NCBI RefSeq assembly: GCF_008974285.1
Contig: NZ_BKZV01000003.1
Span: 372,001 to 436,000, forward strand
Length of the DNA stretch: 64,000 nt
Reading direction: 5' to 3'
DNA from: Thermogemmatispora aurantia
GTDB lineage: Bacteria; Chloroflexota; Ktedonobacteria; Ktedonobacterales; Ktedonobacteraceae
Shown here: positions 35,715 through 43,905 of the stretch, in pieces
How the letters are laid out: the number at the start of each line of letters is the position of its first letter
How positions within the stretch are numbered: position 1 is the first letter of the stretch
Position numbers and translations under genes: made by a program
Notes under the pieces: generated by a model
The model's database searches: none
Told to the model about the DNA's origin: nothing
What the model saw: only the letters and a program-made list of their open reading frames with translations

Positions 35715-36467
35715 TCAAGCGCCATACAAACGACGACGGAACTCCTCGTAGACCTCCTCATTGTTGTTGGGGCTAACGCCCTCAGTGTTGGGAGAGGCAA
35801 AGGGACGGACCAGGTAGCCGCGACGGGCGAGGGCCAGGGCCGTTTCTGAGACGATGGCCTGCACCAGGGCGATCGCGGCCAGCGTCGAGACGCCGCCTAC
35901 CTTGCCCGCTACTCCCGGGACAGCGACGACGGCATCCTCCGCGGGAACGCCGTTGAAGAGGATGACATCGGCAATGTCCCCCAGCTTCTTCCCGCTGGAG
36001 TGGGTGGCAGGCCGATGGCGATGGTTTTCTTCGGAGGTGATCGCCACCACGTAGAGACCGGCGGCTTTGGCAGCCAGGGCCATTTCTACGGGTGCGGCAT
36101 TCTGCCCACCGTGCGAGATGACGATCAGCATGTCGGCAGGGTCCCAGCGCGTATGGCGCAAGAAGATGCGTATGTAGTCCTCCTGGCGCTCCAGCCAGAG
36201 CAGCTCTTCTGCTCCTCCTGGCCCGCTGACAGTGGTCCACATCAGGCGCGGGTCCATCATTGGGTAGAACCCAACATAGCCGCCATAGCGTGGGAAACAG
36301 TCCTGGACCGGGAGGACAGAATGCCCGCTGCCGAATAAACGCACCCAGTGATGAGCGGCAATCACGTCGGCGGCGCGTTCGGCGACCAGGCGGATCTGTT
36401 CGCTTTGCTCTTGAAGCTTGTCAATGGTGTGGGCGACTGCTGACAGATAGGTCACTTCGCGTTGCAT
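35715..36467 (-). CDS. SIS-domain sugar phosphate-binding protein (UPF0309/COG4821-like)
   Basis: 250 residues from the ATG at 36467 (CAAGGAG upstream); the 76 codons before it in frame are not protein-like. SIS fold: HWVRLFGSGHSVLPVQDCFPRYGGYVGF, DMLIVISHGGQNAAPVEMAL, VVAITSEENHRHRPATHSSGKK. These proteins bind phosphosugars, often amino sugars, as isomerases, lyases or regulators. Position between a GntR/UTRA regulator and the binding protein supports amino-sugar catabolism. Confidence 0.88.
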   Translation of the reverse strand: MQREVTYLSAVAHTIDKLQEQSEQIRLVAERAADVIAAHHWVRLFGSGHSVLPVQDCFPRYGGYVGFYPMMDPRLMWTTVSGPGGAEELLWLERQEDYIRIFLRHTRWDPADMLIVISHGGQNAAPVEMALAAKAAGLYVVAITSEENHRHRPATHSSGKKLGDIADVILFNGVPAEDAVVAVPGVAGKVGGVSTLAAIALVQAIVSETALALARRGYLVRPFASPNTEGVSPNNNEEVYEEFRRRLYGA

Positions 36468-36594
36468 GCTTACTCCTTGACTAGGGAAGAGATGGCCCGG
36501 AGCCTGGCTACGCTTGCCAAGTCTGGCAGAATCAGCTCGAAATAGAGAGGCTTGTCTGCGTTTGCTCTGGCACGGACACGGACGCAGCACGGAT

Positions 36595-37356
36595 CTAGCG
36601 CTGCCGCCGCGAGGCGCGCAGGAAGAGCTGGACGCGGTAGCGGTCACCGCGCAGGATCGAGACGACAAATTCAAATGGTTGTTTGGCCTCATCAAAAGTC
36701 AGGCGCTCGACGTGGAAGCCACAGGTTCCTTCGCCAACTTGTAGGAGCTGGGCTTGCTGGCCACTAATGGAGGTCATCGAGAAAATTTCTACCGCCTCAG
36801 CCGGCACAACGCCGTAGCGTTCCTCCAGATACTGGTAGAGCGAGCGATCGTTGAGGTCAGCTCGCTCTAGTTCAGGGAAGCGGGCTGCCGGTAGATAGGC
36901 CGTCTGAATGCCGATCGGGGTGTCGTTGGCGTAACGCACGCGGCGAACGACCACCAGGGCTTCGCCAGCAGCCAGGCGCAGGCGCTGGGCCATTTCTGGC
37001 GTGGAGGGTTCGAGGCCAATGCTAAGAATGCGAGCACCAGCGTGCATACCTCGGGCGGCCATTTCATCGCTAAAAGAGGTCAGTCCTCGGGCGCCCGCGG
37101 TAATGGTGAGATCACGAACGAATGAGCCGCGTCCTCGCTCGCGCACGATCAGTCCCTCGTCGACGAGAACCGCCAGGGCCTGACGCACCGTCGTGCGGCT
37201 GACCCCGTAGAGGTTGCACAGTTCCATCTCTCCTGGAAGCTGTTGCCCCGGTTTCCAGGTGCCGTTAAGAATGCGTTCACGCATGTCCCGCTCAACCTGG
37301 AAGTGCATGGGAACCGGGCTGCTTTTGGATGCCGCTCGATAGCGGGGCTCGGCCAT
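36595..37356 (-). CDS. GntR-family regulator with UTRA effector domain
   Basis: 253 residues; ATG with GGAGGAAAG upstream. N-terminal winged helix (about 17-80: LPGEMELCNLYGVSRTTVRQ, DEGLIVRERGRGSFV), then UTRA domain (about 100-245: RVRYANDTPIGIQTAYLP, CGFHVERLTFDEAKQPFEFV). The HutC/NagR-type UTRA domain binds phosphosugars such as GlcN6P or GlcNAc6P. It probably controls the SIS, binding-protein, permease and ROK genes that follow on the same strand. Confidence 0.93.
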   Translation of the reverse strand: MAEPRYRAASKSSPVPMHFQVERDMRERILNGTWKPGQQLPGEMELCNLYGVSRTTVRQALAVLVDEGLIVRERGRGSFVRDLTITAGARGLTSFSDEMAARGMHAGARILSIGLEPSTPEMAQRLRLAAGEALVVVRRVRYANDTPIGIQTAYLPAARFPELERADLNDRSLYQYLEERYGVVPAEAVEIFSMTSISGQQAQLLQVGEGTCGFHVERLTFDEAKQPFEFVVSILRGDRYRVQLFLRASRRQR

Positions 37357-37381
37357 CTCTCTCTTTCCTCCACGCTCACTG

Positions 37382-37430
37382 AAATGTCATAACATAATGA
37401 CATTTTACTGCCCCGGTCCGCCAAAATCAA
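37382..37430 (-). promoter_or_regulatory. gntR promoter with overlapping inverted repeat
   Basis: On the minus strand: TTGATT (37425-37430), 17 bp spacer, TAAAAT (37402-37407). The inverted repeat AAATGTCAT-N6-ATGACATTT (37382-37405) overlaps the -10 and start region, 26 bp from the gene, as expected of an autoregulatory operator. Confidence 0.7.
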
Positions 37431-37847
37431 GAGGGCCACCAAGACAGTGATCCCTCCGGAGGAAAATGTGGGCTGCGCGGGCAGTGATCTGGCCCGCGCT
37501 GGTCGGCTGGTCGCCAGTCAGGCCAGAACGGTCCAGGCAGCTAGCCAGACGATCGGACAAGAGAATTACGATCAGGGAACCGTTCCCTCCCGCACGCTCG
37601 CGGCGGAAACGTCCCTAGCCCTGCTATAGAGCGAGCGCTCCGGTCACCCCAGACGGTGCCCATCCCTATCTCGACAGCTACGCTCACAGGGCGCTCCTCC
37701 AGTCCCGCCCAGCACGATCATCTGGATAGAGAAGACTCTTTATCTCCCCCTGAACGAAGGCAGACAGCTGGCCCCCACGGCTATACAGGCAGTACCTACG
37801 ATCGCCATGTCGTCAGCGACGGTCTGAACTACCCAGAAAGACAGACG
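37431..37847. other. intergenic region without a supported gene
   Basis: 417 bp between the GntR promoter and the next hairpin. Short ORFs here lack start signals. Nothing else is seen. Confidence 0.5.
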
Positions 37848-37886
37848 GAGGATGGGGCAACAGCTTCCTTCTGCTGCCCCATCCTC
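37848..37886 (-). terminator. hairpin downstream of the zinc alcohol dehydrogenase gene
   Basis: GAGGATGGGGCA (37848-37859) pairs perfectly with TGCCCCATCCTC (37875-37886); read on the minus strand it is followed by GTCTGTCTTTCT. Likely transcript end for 38012-39052. Confidence 0.6.
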
Positions 37887-38011
37887 TCGCTCAGGGGAAG
37901 ATAGTTGGTTCATCATCTTAGACGCCCTCTTGTGGCCGGCCCGGACCCGGACCCGGCAAGATCAGGTTAGCACGCGATAATGCGGCTATCCTGAGACAAG
38001 GAGCACCTTCC

Positions 38012-39052
38012 TTAGTGGCCCACGATCAGCAGAGACTTGATGGCACGGCGCTGATCCATCGCGGCGTAGGCCTCAGCAGTATGATCGAGATCGGTCGTAA
38101 AATCAAAGACACGACCCGGATTGATCTTGCCGCTGAGAACAGCCTCTAACAGCTCGGGCAGGTAGGCCCGCACGGGCGCGGGACCGCCACGCATACCCAC
38201 GTTGCGATAAAAGGTGGCCTCAGCCGGGATTTCGACCTCGTGCGGGACACCGACGCGCCCAACAATAGCGCCGGGGCGGGCACTGGCAAAGGCAGTCTGG
38301 TTGGCTTCGTTGGTGCCCACACATTCAAGAACAGCATCGGCGCCGATGCCGTCGGTCAGTTGCATGATCGCCTGCACCGCCGCCTCGCCACGCTCGGCCA
38401 CGATATCTGTGGCCCCGAATTCGCGAGCCAGCTCCTGACGCCTGGGATGACGGCTGAGAATGATAACACGCTCAGCGCCCAGCAGTCGCGCAGAGAGCAC
38501 GGCACAGAGGCCCACAGCACCATCGCCAACCACTGCCACGGTCTGGCCAGGCTTCACCCCCGCCGAGATAGCGGCATGATAGCCGGTCCCCATGACATCG
38601 GTCAGGGTCAGCAGCGAGGCCAAGACCTCGTCGGGAAACTGGCGCCCAGGAACAGCAACAAGGGTACCGTCGGCCAGTGGGACCCGCGCCAATTCGGCCT
38701 GTCCGGCAACGCCCTCAACGCCCTGACCAAAGAAGCCCCCTCGGACGCAGGCCGTATGGAAGCCAGCACGGCAGTGTGGACAGGTACCGTCGCTAATGGC
38801 AAATGGGGCAATGACGAAGTCGCCCCGCTTGATAGTCGTGACCTCGGGGCCAACCTCCTCGACGACACCGATGAATTCGTGACCAATGGACCCCTCAGAG
38901 TGGGGCGCAATGCCGCGATAATACCAGAGATCAGAACCGCAGACACAGGCCCGAACGATGCGGACGATCGCGTCCGTCGGCTCTTGAATAACTGGGTCTG
39001 GACGCTCTTCTACCGTGATATTGCCAGCTCCACGAAAGATCGCTGCTTTCAT
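38012..39052 (-). CDS. zinc-dependent alcohol dehydrogenase (MDR family)
   Basis: 346 residues. Catalytic zinc site CVCGSDLWYYRG and GHEFIGVVEEVG; a structural-zinc loop is reduced to DGTCPHCRAGFHTAC (three Cys). NAD(P)-binding VVGDGAVGLCAVLSARLLGA, followed by RVIILSRHPRRQELAREFGA where the Ser/Arg/His cluster favours NADPH. A general medium-chain dehydrogenase; the substrate is unknown. Monocistronic. Confidence 0.9.
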   Translation of the reverse strand: MKAAIFRGAGNITVEERPDPVIQEPTDAIVRIVRACVCGSDLWYYRGIAPHSEGSIGHEFIGVVEEVGPEVTTIKRGDFVIAPFAISDGTCPHCRAGFHTACVRGGFFGQGVEGVAGQAELARVPLADGTLVAVPGRQFPDEVLASLLTLTDVMGTGYHAAISAGVKPGQTVAVVGDGAVGLCAVLSARLLGAERVIILSRHPRRQELAREFGATDIVAERGEAAVQAIMQLTDGIGADAVLECVGTNEANQTAFASARPGAIVGRVGVPHEVEIPAEATFYRNVGMRGGPAPVRAYLPELLEAVLSGKINPGRVFDFTTDLDHTAEAYAAMDQRRAIKSLLIVGH

Positions 39053-39137
39053 CTATTTTGCTCCATCTTCTGACTAGAAGGACTAACTGATCACCTTCCA
39101 AGGAGTGAGTCTTTCTTTGCTTTTTCATCCGCCGGGT

Positions 39138-39177
39138 ATTATAGAGACGTTCGCAGGCAGGGCGATAGAATATTCTT
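39138..39177 (-). promoter_or_regulatory. candidate promoter region of the zinc alcohol dehydrogenase
   Basis: A perfect TATAAT on the minus strand (39138-39143) lies 85 bp upstream of the start; no good -35 is visible, but a 10-bp palindrome AGAATATTCT (39168-39177) sits where it should be, suggesting activator control. Confidence 0.35.
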
Positions 39178-39348
39178 CCTTAATAATTGGCCGATTCTGC
39201 AGAATGCCGCCGGCAGGCGCGCTGAAACGAGACGCAGCATGAGGCAAGCAGCATCTTTTTGCCGGAGCGCCACCTCAATGACTATAAGCAAGTAAAATTG
39301 CCAGGGGAAGGATACTACGGCGGCGAGGGATAGACTCCCTTGTGGTCG

Positions 39349-39908
39349 CTAGAGCGTTTGGCCCCCTTCGACGACCAGGGCGTGACCTGTGACAAAGGCA
39401 GCAGCGATTTCTTCGGGCGTGCCCATCCGTCCGATCGGTTCCTGGGCGAGGACCCTGGCCCGCTCCTCGGGAGTATCGCCGAAGACCCGCAGCCTCATGG
39501 GAGTATCGATGCTTCCCGGACAGACGGCATTGGCCCGGATATTCGAGCGTGCATAGTCGAGAGCCGCCACTTTCGTGAGGCCAATGGCGCCGTGCTTGGC
39601 AGCGCTATAGGCGGCTCCCCCCGGAAAGCCTTTGATTTGACGCCCGCTCCCGAAGAGATATTTACAATGACGCCTCCTCCATATTGGAGCAGCAACGGGA
39701 TTTCATACTTCATGCAGAGAAAGACGCCTCGCAGATTGACGCTGAGAACGCGCTCCCTTTCCTCTTCTGGGATGTCGGCCAGGGCCGCCGTAGCCTGCTC
39801 AATACCAGCATTATTGAAAGCATAGCCCAGCTGCCCGAAAGCTTCGACAGCCTTGTCCAGGGCAGCCTTGACGTCCCCGGACCGGGTGACGTCGCACTTG
39901 AGGGCAAA
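39349..39908 (-). pseudogene. SDR oxidoreductase pseudogene, N-truncated and frameshifted
   Basis: Translation in two frames restores an SDR: FALKCDVTRSGDVKAALDKA, FNNAGIE, NLRGVFLCMKYE and IVNISSGAGVK in one frame, then GFPGGAAYSAAKHG (catalytic Tyr-x3-Lys), NIRANAVCPGSIDTPM and IGRMGTPEEIA in another. The shift lies near 39630-39640, consistent with loss of one base. About the first 50 residues, with the cofactor loop, are missing; an IS200/IS605 end begins ~110 bp upstream. Confidence 0.85.
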
Positions 39909-40017
39909 GGAGGCTGGCCAGTCCCCTTCCTCCCTTTCTCAACCAGAACGCCCGACCCGTTCGCTAACTCTCTCGTGGAGAAGGGAGCGGAGGATACCCC
40001 TTTGGGGATCACTAGCT

Positions 40018-40343
40018 AGTCATGAGTCCCCCGGCTAAAGCACGGGGGCCTGCCCGGCCCGTGGCTTGACGTGCCAGAAGGGCGGTCTTCCTTCTGACTA
40101 CCGGCCTAGAAGCAGAGGCTCCATGACCGAAGCCCTAGAGATCGTGATAGCAGCGTTGATGCCAGCGTTTATCAACATGCCGCACTTGACGCAACAAAAG
40201 GCAACCTGACTTTTGCGGTTCTCTTTGGCGCAGTGCCCGTAAGCAGAACACGTACGGCTCCTGTTGCGCGGGTCCACAAAGCGCAACGGCACGTCTGCAA
40301 GAGCAGCCTTGTAGGACAGGCAGCGTTGAAGGCATGCCTGGTG
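40018..40343 (-). mobile_element. IS200/IS605-family element remnant, right end plus tnpB 3' part
   Basis: Downstream of the tnpB remnant lies the hairpin CCCCCGGCTAAAGCACGGGGG (40028-40048), whose minus-strand form CCCCCGTGCTTTAGCCGGGGG is typical of the right end of TnpB-carrying elements. It forms the base of the omega RNA region in intact copies. The left part of the element is not recognisable; sequence beyond about 40343 has decayed. Confidence 0.75.
40098..40343 (-). pseudogene. tnpB: tnpB (RNA-guided nuclease) C-terminal fragment
   Basis: Recognisable C-terminal end: SYKAALADVPLRFVDPRNRS, then RTCSAYGHCAKENRKSQVAF and CVKCGMLINAGINAAITI. In intact TnpB the first zinc pair is C-x2-C-G and the last RuvC acid is in (A)D-x-N-A-A; here the second Cys is Tyr and the Asp is Gly, and an in-frame stop lies just upstream. 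The fragment is dead. Confidence 0.85.
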
Positions 40344-40560
40344 TCAAGCAGAGCTTGATATGGCTCAGCGATGAGGAAAAGCACCAAAGAGCATCGTTTG
40401 TTTCATGTTCCATTGTACATCCATTGAGGGAAGTTGTCAGTGCTTTCGTAGGACAGGTTGAGGAATGCACTCACTTCTGTGAGATTGAGAAGAACACTGA
40501 GCATTGAGTATGAGGATAGGATAAAGGCAACAAAGCTAGTCTAACGATCGGTAGATATTG

Positions 40561-40569
40561 TGATATAAT
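40561..40569 (+). promoter_or_regulatory. extended -10 promoter element
   Basis: TGATATAAT (TG-N-TATAAT) lies 163 bp upstream of the DNA methyltransferase start in a locally AT-rich stretch. No clear -35, as usual for extended -10 promoters. Confidence 0.45.
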
Positions 40570-40731
40570 ACCATCAAGCGATCGATTCATCTTACTGCAA
40601 TACATCAGCCAAGCGCGCCCGTTCTTCGCTATGGCAGGGCAGGAGATGACCTGAGACAGAGTCTTATGCGCTGCCTCTAGCTGGCGGACGATCATTCAGT
40701 GCCCCTACGACAAGGAAAGTCAGGAAGAGCG

Positions 40732-41916
40732 ATGACAGACCTGAAGCCCGTGCATCCCTTTCCAGCGCGGATGGCCCCCGAGGTCGCGCTGAGCGAGCTG
40801 GCCCAGGTCCCGGCGGGCAGCACCGTCCTCGATCCCATGATGGGGTCGGGCACCGTCCTGAGAGCGGCCCTCAACCACGGCCTGCGCGCCATTGGCCGCG
40901 ACATCGACCCGTTGGCCGTCCTGATGGCCCGGGTCTGGACCACCCCCCTGGATACAGATCAGCTGCGTCAACGGGCCCACCAGCTGGTGGCGCGCCTCAG
41001 CGGCGCTGCGACGCCGGTCCCGCTGCCCTGGATCGACGACGATCCCGAGACCGCCGCTTTCGTCCATTACTGGTTTGCCGAGCCGCAACAAGGAGCACTC
41101 CGCCTCCTCAGCGCCGCCCTGCGCGAGGAGGACGGCCCCCTCGGCGATGCCCTCCGGCTGGCCCTGAGCCGCATCATTATCACCAAAGATCTGGGCGCCT
41201 CCCTGGCTCGCGATGTCTCCCACAGCCGCCCGCACCGCACGCGCCTGAACACGCCCTTCTCCGTTCGGGACGGCTTCCTTCGCGCCGTGGAACTGATCGC
41301 CAGCCGATTGGAAGCGCAGCCACCCCAGGCCGGCGCAGCGGAGATCGCTTTAGAGGACGCCCGCCACCTGGCCTCGCTGGCCGATCACAGCGTCGACGTC
41401 GTGCTGACCTCTCCGCCCTATCTCAATGCCATCGACTATCTGCGCGGGCACCGTCTGGCCCTGGTCTGGCTCGGCTACCGCTTGCGGGAGCTGCGCGCCA
41501 TCCGGGCGAACAGTATCGGGGCCGAGCGTGGGCCGCTCCCAGGCGCAGACCTGACGGCCCTGCAGGAGATCCCCGCTTGCCAGGAGACGCTCCTGCAGCT
41601 GCCCAGCCGCGAGCAGGGGATGCTGCTGCGCTACTTGCTGGATCTGGCGGCGCTGCTCGCAGAGATGCGGCGCGTGCTGCGCCCGGGCGGACGCGCTATC
41701 GTGGTGCTGGGCAATTCCTGCCTGCGAGGCGTCTTCCTGCAGAACGCCCGCTTGTTCTGGCTGCTGGCGCAGCGGCAGGGGTTCCGGCTAGAGCGCTGGG
41801 AAGAGCGGGAACTGCCTCCCAACCGTCGCTACCTGCCACCACCACGTACCGCTCGCCAGGCATTGCTGAAGAGGCGCATGCATACCGAAACGATCGTTAC
41901 CCTTTACTCCCTCTGA
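40732..41916 (+). CDS. orphan DNA methyltransferase (N4-cytosine/TSPPY type)
   Basis: 394 residues from the ATG at 40732 (AGGAAG upstream). The SAM-binding motif VLDPMMGSGTVLRAA (34-41 core) comes first, with RDIDPLAV after it; the catalytic motif is TSPPYLNAIDY at 226-236. TSPPY is typical of N4-cytosine methylases. The HPFPARMAPEVA start is a feature of a family found in thermophilic and high-GC bacteria. No restriction endonuclease gene lies beside it; it precedes the sigma/IrrE/NurA/HerA operon by 115 bp. RNA methylation (Trm11-like) cannot be excluded. Confidence 0.8.
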   Translation: MTDLKPVHPFPARMAPEVALSELAQVPAGSTVLDPMMGSGTVLRAALNHGLRAIGRDIDPLAVLMARVWTTPLDTDQLRQRAHQLVARLSGAATPVPLPWIDDDPETAAFVHYWFAEPQQGALRLLSAALREEDGPLGDALRLALSRIIITKDLGASLARDVSHSRPHRTRLNTPFSVRDGFLRAVELIASRLEAQPPQAGAAEIALEDARHLASLADHSVDVVLTSPPYLNAIDYLRGHRLALVWLGYRLRELRAIRANSIGAERGPLPGADLTALQEIPACQETLLQLPSREQGMLLRYLLDLAALLAEMRRVLRPGGRAIVVLGNSCLRGVFLQNARLFWLLAQRQGFRLERWEERELPPNRRYLPPPRTARQALLKRRMHTETIVTLYSL

Positions 41917-42031
41917 GGCTGATAGCCGAGAGCAGCAGGAAGGAGGACAGGCCAGAAGTCACTCTTTCGCCCTCCCTGGCGAACGGGTGCGCTTCGTTTG
42001 TCCGGCGTTGTTCCCACCAAAGGAGGCCCCG

Positions 42032-42682
42032 ATGGGTCTGCCAGTGTCACCCCCATCAACCCAGGAACTAGAGGCTGTCTATCAGCGTTTGCTCGCTCAA
42101 GATCCCACTGCACCGGACGATTTTGCGGAGCTGGTTCTTGATCCATTAACCGCTCAGCTGCGCCTGCGCTATGCCTCCGTTCCAGATCCTCAGTTGATTC
42201 AGGATGCCGTTACAGACTCAGTGCTGACGTTCCTTGAACACCCGAAGCGTTATCGGCCAGAGCGCGGCAGCCTGTGGCACTACCTCATGATGAATGCCGA
42301 AGGCGATCTTCGTAACGCCCTCAGCCGCTACCAACGCGAGCAGCAACGCCAGCTTCCTCTTTCTTCTGTCGCACTTCCCCTCTCAGCAGGGAATAGTTCC
42401 TTAGAAGAGGTGAGGCCCTGGCAGGAAGCGGAAGCAAGGCTTGCGCTGAGTGCCCCACCGCTGCAGGAGCTGCTTCAGCGCCTGCGCAGCGAGACATTTA
42501 CACCCATCGAATGGCGCATTGTCGTCCTCATGCTCCAGGGGGAGAGGCGGACAAGTGCCTACGCGGCGGAACTGGGACTGACATACTTGTCCATTGAGGA
42601 GCAGCGCAAGCAAGTCAAGCGAGTGAAGGATCGCTTGCGTTCACGACTCAAGAGGCACGGAGTACGCTTTGATGAGAAGTAA
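42032..42682 (+). CDS. ECF-like RNA polymerase sigma factor
   Basis: 216 residues from the ATG at 42032 with AAAGGAGG five bp upstream. Region 2-like helices: LRLRYASVPDPQLIQDAVTD, VLTFLEHPKRY and SLWHYLMMNAEGDLRNALSR; after an acidic linker a region 4-like part TPIEWRIVVLMLQGERRTSA and KQVKRVKDRLRSRLKRHGV. Lacks a recognisable anti-sigma partner next to it; instead its stop overlaps the start of an HTH-like gene by 11 bp. It could direct transcription of its own operon. Confidence 0.72.
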   Translation: MGLPVSPPSTQELEAVYQRLLAQDPTAPDDFAELVLDPLTAQLRLRYASVPDPQLIQDAVTDSVLTFLEHPKRYRPERGSLWHYLMMNAEGDLRNALSRYQREQQRQLPLSSVALPLSAGNSSLEEVRPWQEAEARLALSAPPLQELLQRLRSETFTPIEWRIVVLMLQGERRTSAYAAELGLTYLSIEEQRKQVKRVKDRLRSRLKRHGVRFDEK

Positions 42683-43049
42683 CCCTTCACCGGCGCTGGT
42701 CTATGCGGCCCAGCGGGCGGCTCAGAGAAGCTTTTTCCTGGCCAGCGCCCTGCGCCAGTATCAGGATCTGCATCAGCTTGATGAGCAAGGGCTGGCTCAT
42801 GACCTTGGCTGTGCGCCAGAGGATCTGCCGCGTCTTGCCCTGTGTCGCCGGCCCGTGGGGACCTCAGCAACTTTCCTGGACGATGTAGAGCAACTGACTC
42901 GACACTTTCAGCTGAAGGATGGGCGCCTGCTGGCCTTGCTTCGCCAGGTCGAGGCGATGACGGCTTTGCAGACCCACATGGCGCGCGCTTCTCAGAGAGA
43001 TAGCCTGCTGCAGGCAGCGCGCGATCGCGAGGAGGAGCAAGGGCCATGA
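42672..43049 (+). CDS. small HTH/XRE-like protein, possible IrrE substrate
   Basis: 125 residues; ATG at 42672 preceded by GGAG. Residues 25-85 read like an XRE-type helix-turn-helix: QLDEQGLAHDLGCAPEDLPR, LALCRRPVGTSATFLDDVEQ and LTRHFQLKDGRLLALLRQVE. It overlaps both neighbours, and its last codons overlap the IrrE-like gene by 4 bp (ATGA). A similar size and pairing is known for DdrO, the repressor cut by IrrE in Deinococcus; the resemblance is from layout, not from clear sequence identity. Confidence 0.6.
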   Translation: MRSNPSPALVYAAQRAAQRSFFLASALRQYQDLHQLDEQGLAHDLGCAPEDLPRLALCRRPVGTSATFLDDVEQLTRHFQLKDGRLLALLRQVEAMTALQTHMARASQRDSLLQAARDREEEQGP

Positions 43050-43807
43050 TGATTTCCCTGCCGGCCTGGGTAACGGAGGAGGCCGCCGCTTTCTGGCGCT
43101 CCGTTGCCTGCGCGCCAACCTATCCCTGTGATCTGGCCCCGATCGCTGGACGCGCCTATCCGGTCGCGATCTTCTCGCTCACGCGCTTGAGCGTGGAGCG
43201 GGTTGAGCGCTGGCTGCAGCAGCGGGGAATCGCTTACTGCTCCAGCTGTGCCGAACGCCCGCTTCACGGTTGCCTCATCGCAGTGCGAGGACATGGATTG
43301 ATCTTTGTGGATCGCAGCGATCCGCCCGAAGAGCAGCGCTATACCCTGGCCCACGAGCTAGCTCATTTTCTGCACGACTACCTCCAGCCCCGGCAATGCG
43401 CTATCCGGCGCCTGGGACCTTCGATTCTTCCTGTGCTCGATGGCGAGCGCCCTCCTACCTTCGAGGAGCGGCTTAATGCCATCCTGGCCAGCTGCAAGCT
43501 CGGCTTCTATCTGAACCTGTTACCGCGGACAACCGAAGATATGGAGCGGATTAGTGCCCTGCTGCGCGCCGAGCGAGAGGCCGATCGCCTGGCCCTCGAA
43601 CTGCTCGCACCCGCCAGGCGGCTGCTCTCGCAGGTCGACCAGCAGCTCCAGAAAGGCGCAGACCCGGCAGAGAGGAGGCACATCGCCCGGCGCCTGCTGG
43701 TTGTCACCTATGGCCTGCCGCCGGCCATTGCTCAGGGCTATGCCACGCTGCTCTTTCCGGCGACAACCCAGCGCTCTATCGCTCATCTACTCGGCTTTTA
43801 TGATTGA
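43046..43807 (+). CDS. ImmA/IrrE-family metallo-endopeptidase
   Basis: 253 residues. The zinc site HELAH at 103-107 within QRYTLAHELAHFLHDYL, preceded by the strand HGLIFVDRSDPPEE, and a downstream Glu-rich helix RAEREADRLALELLAP (third ligand Glu) are diagnostic of the M78 family. Family members cleave XRE-type repressors in phage (ImmA/ImmR) and radiation responses (IrrE/DdrO). Residues 165-253 form an extra helical domain. Translationally coupled to the HTH-like gene. Confidence 0.88.
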   Translation: MMISLPAWVTEEAAAFWRSVACAPTYPCDLAPIAGRAYPVAIFSLTRLSVERVERWLQQRGIAYCSSCAERPLHGCLIAVRGHGLIFVDRSDPPEEQRYTLAHELAHFLHDYLQPRQCAIRRLGPSILPVLDGERPPTFEERLNAILASCKLGFYLNLLPRTTEDMERISALLRAEREADRLALELLAPARRLLSQVDQQLQKGADPAERRHIARRLLVVTYGLPPAIAQGYATLLFPATTQRSIAHLLGFYD

Positions 43808-43905
43808 CGCCGGCTATTTGCAGAACCTGTCGCACTTTTCCGGGAGGAAGGGAATATGTAGTAGAAACGCCGCCGGATTGGTTGTTCAATGAAGGAGTGG
43901 ATGAG

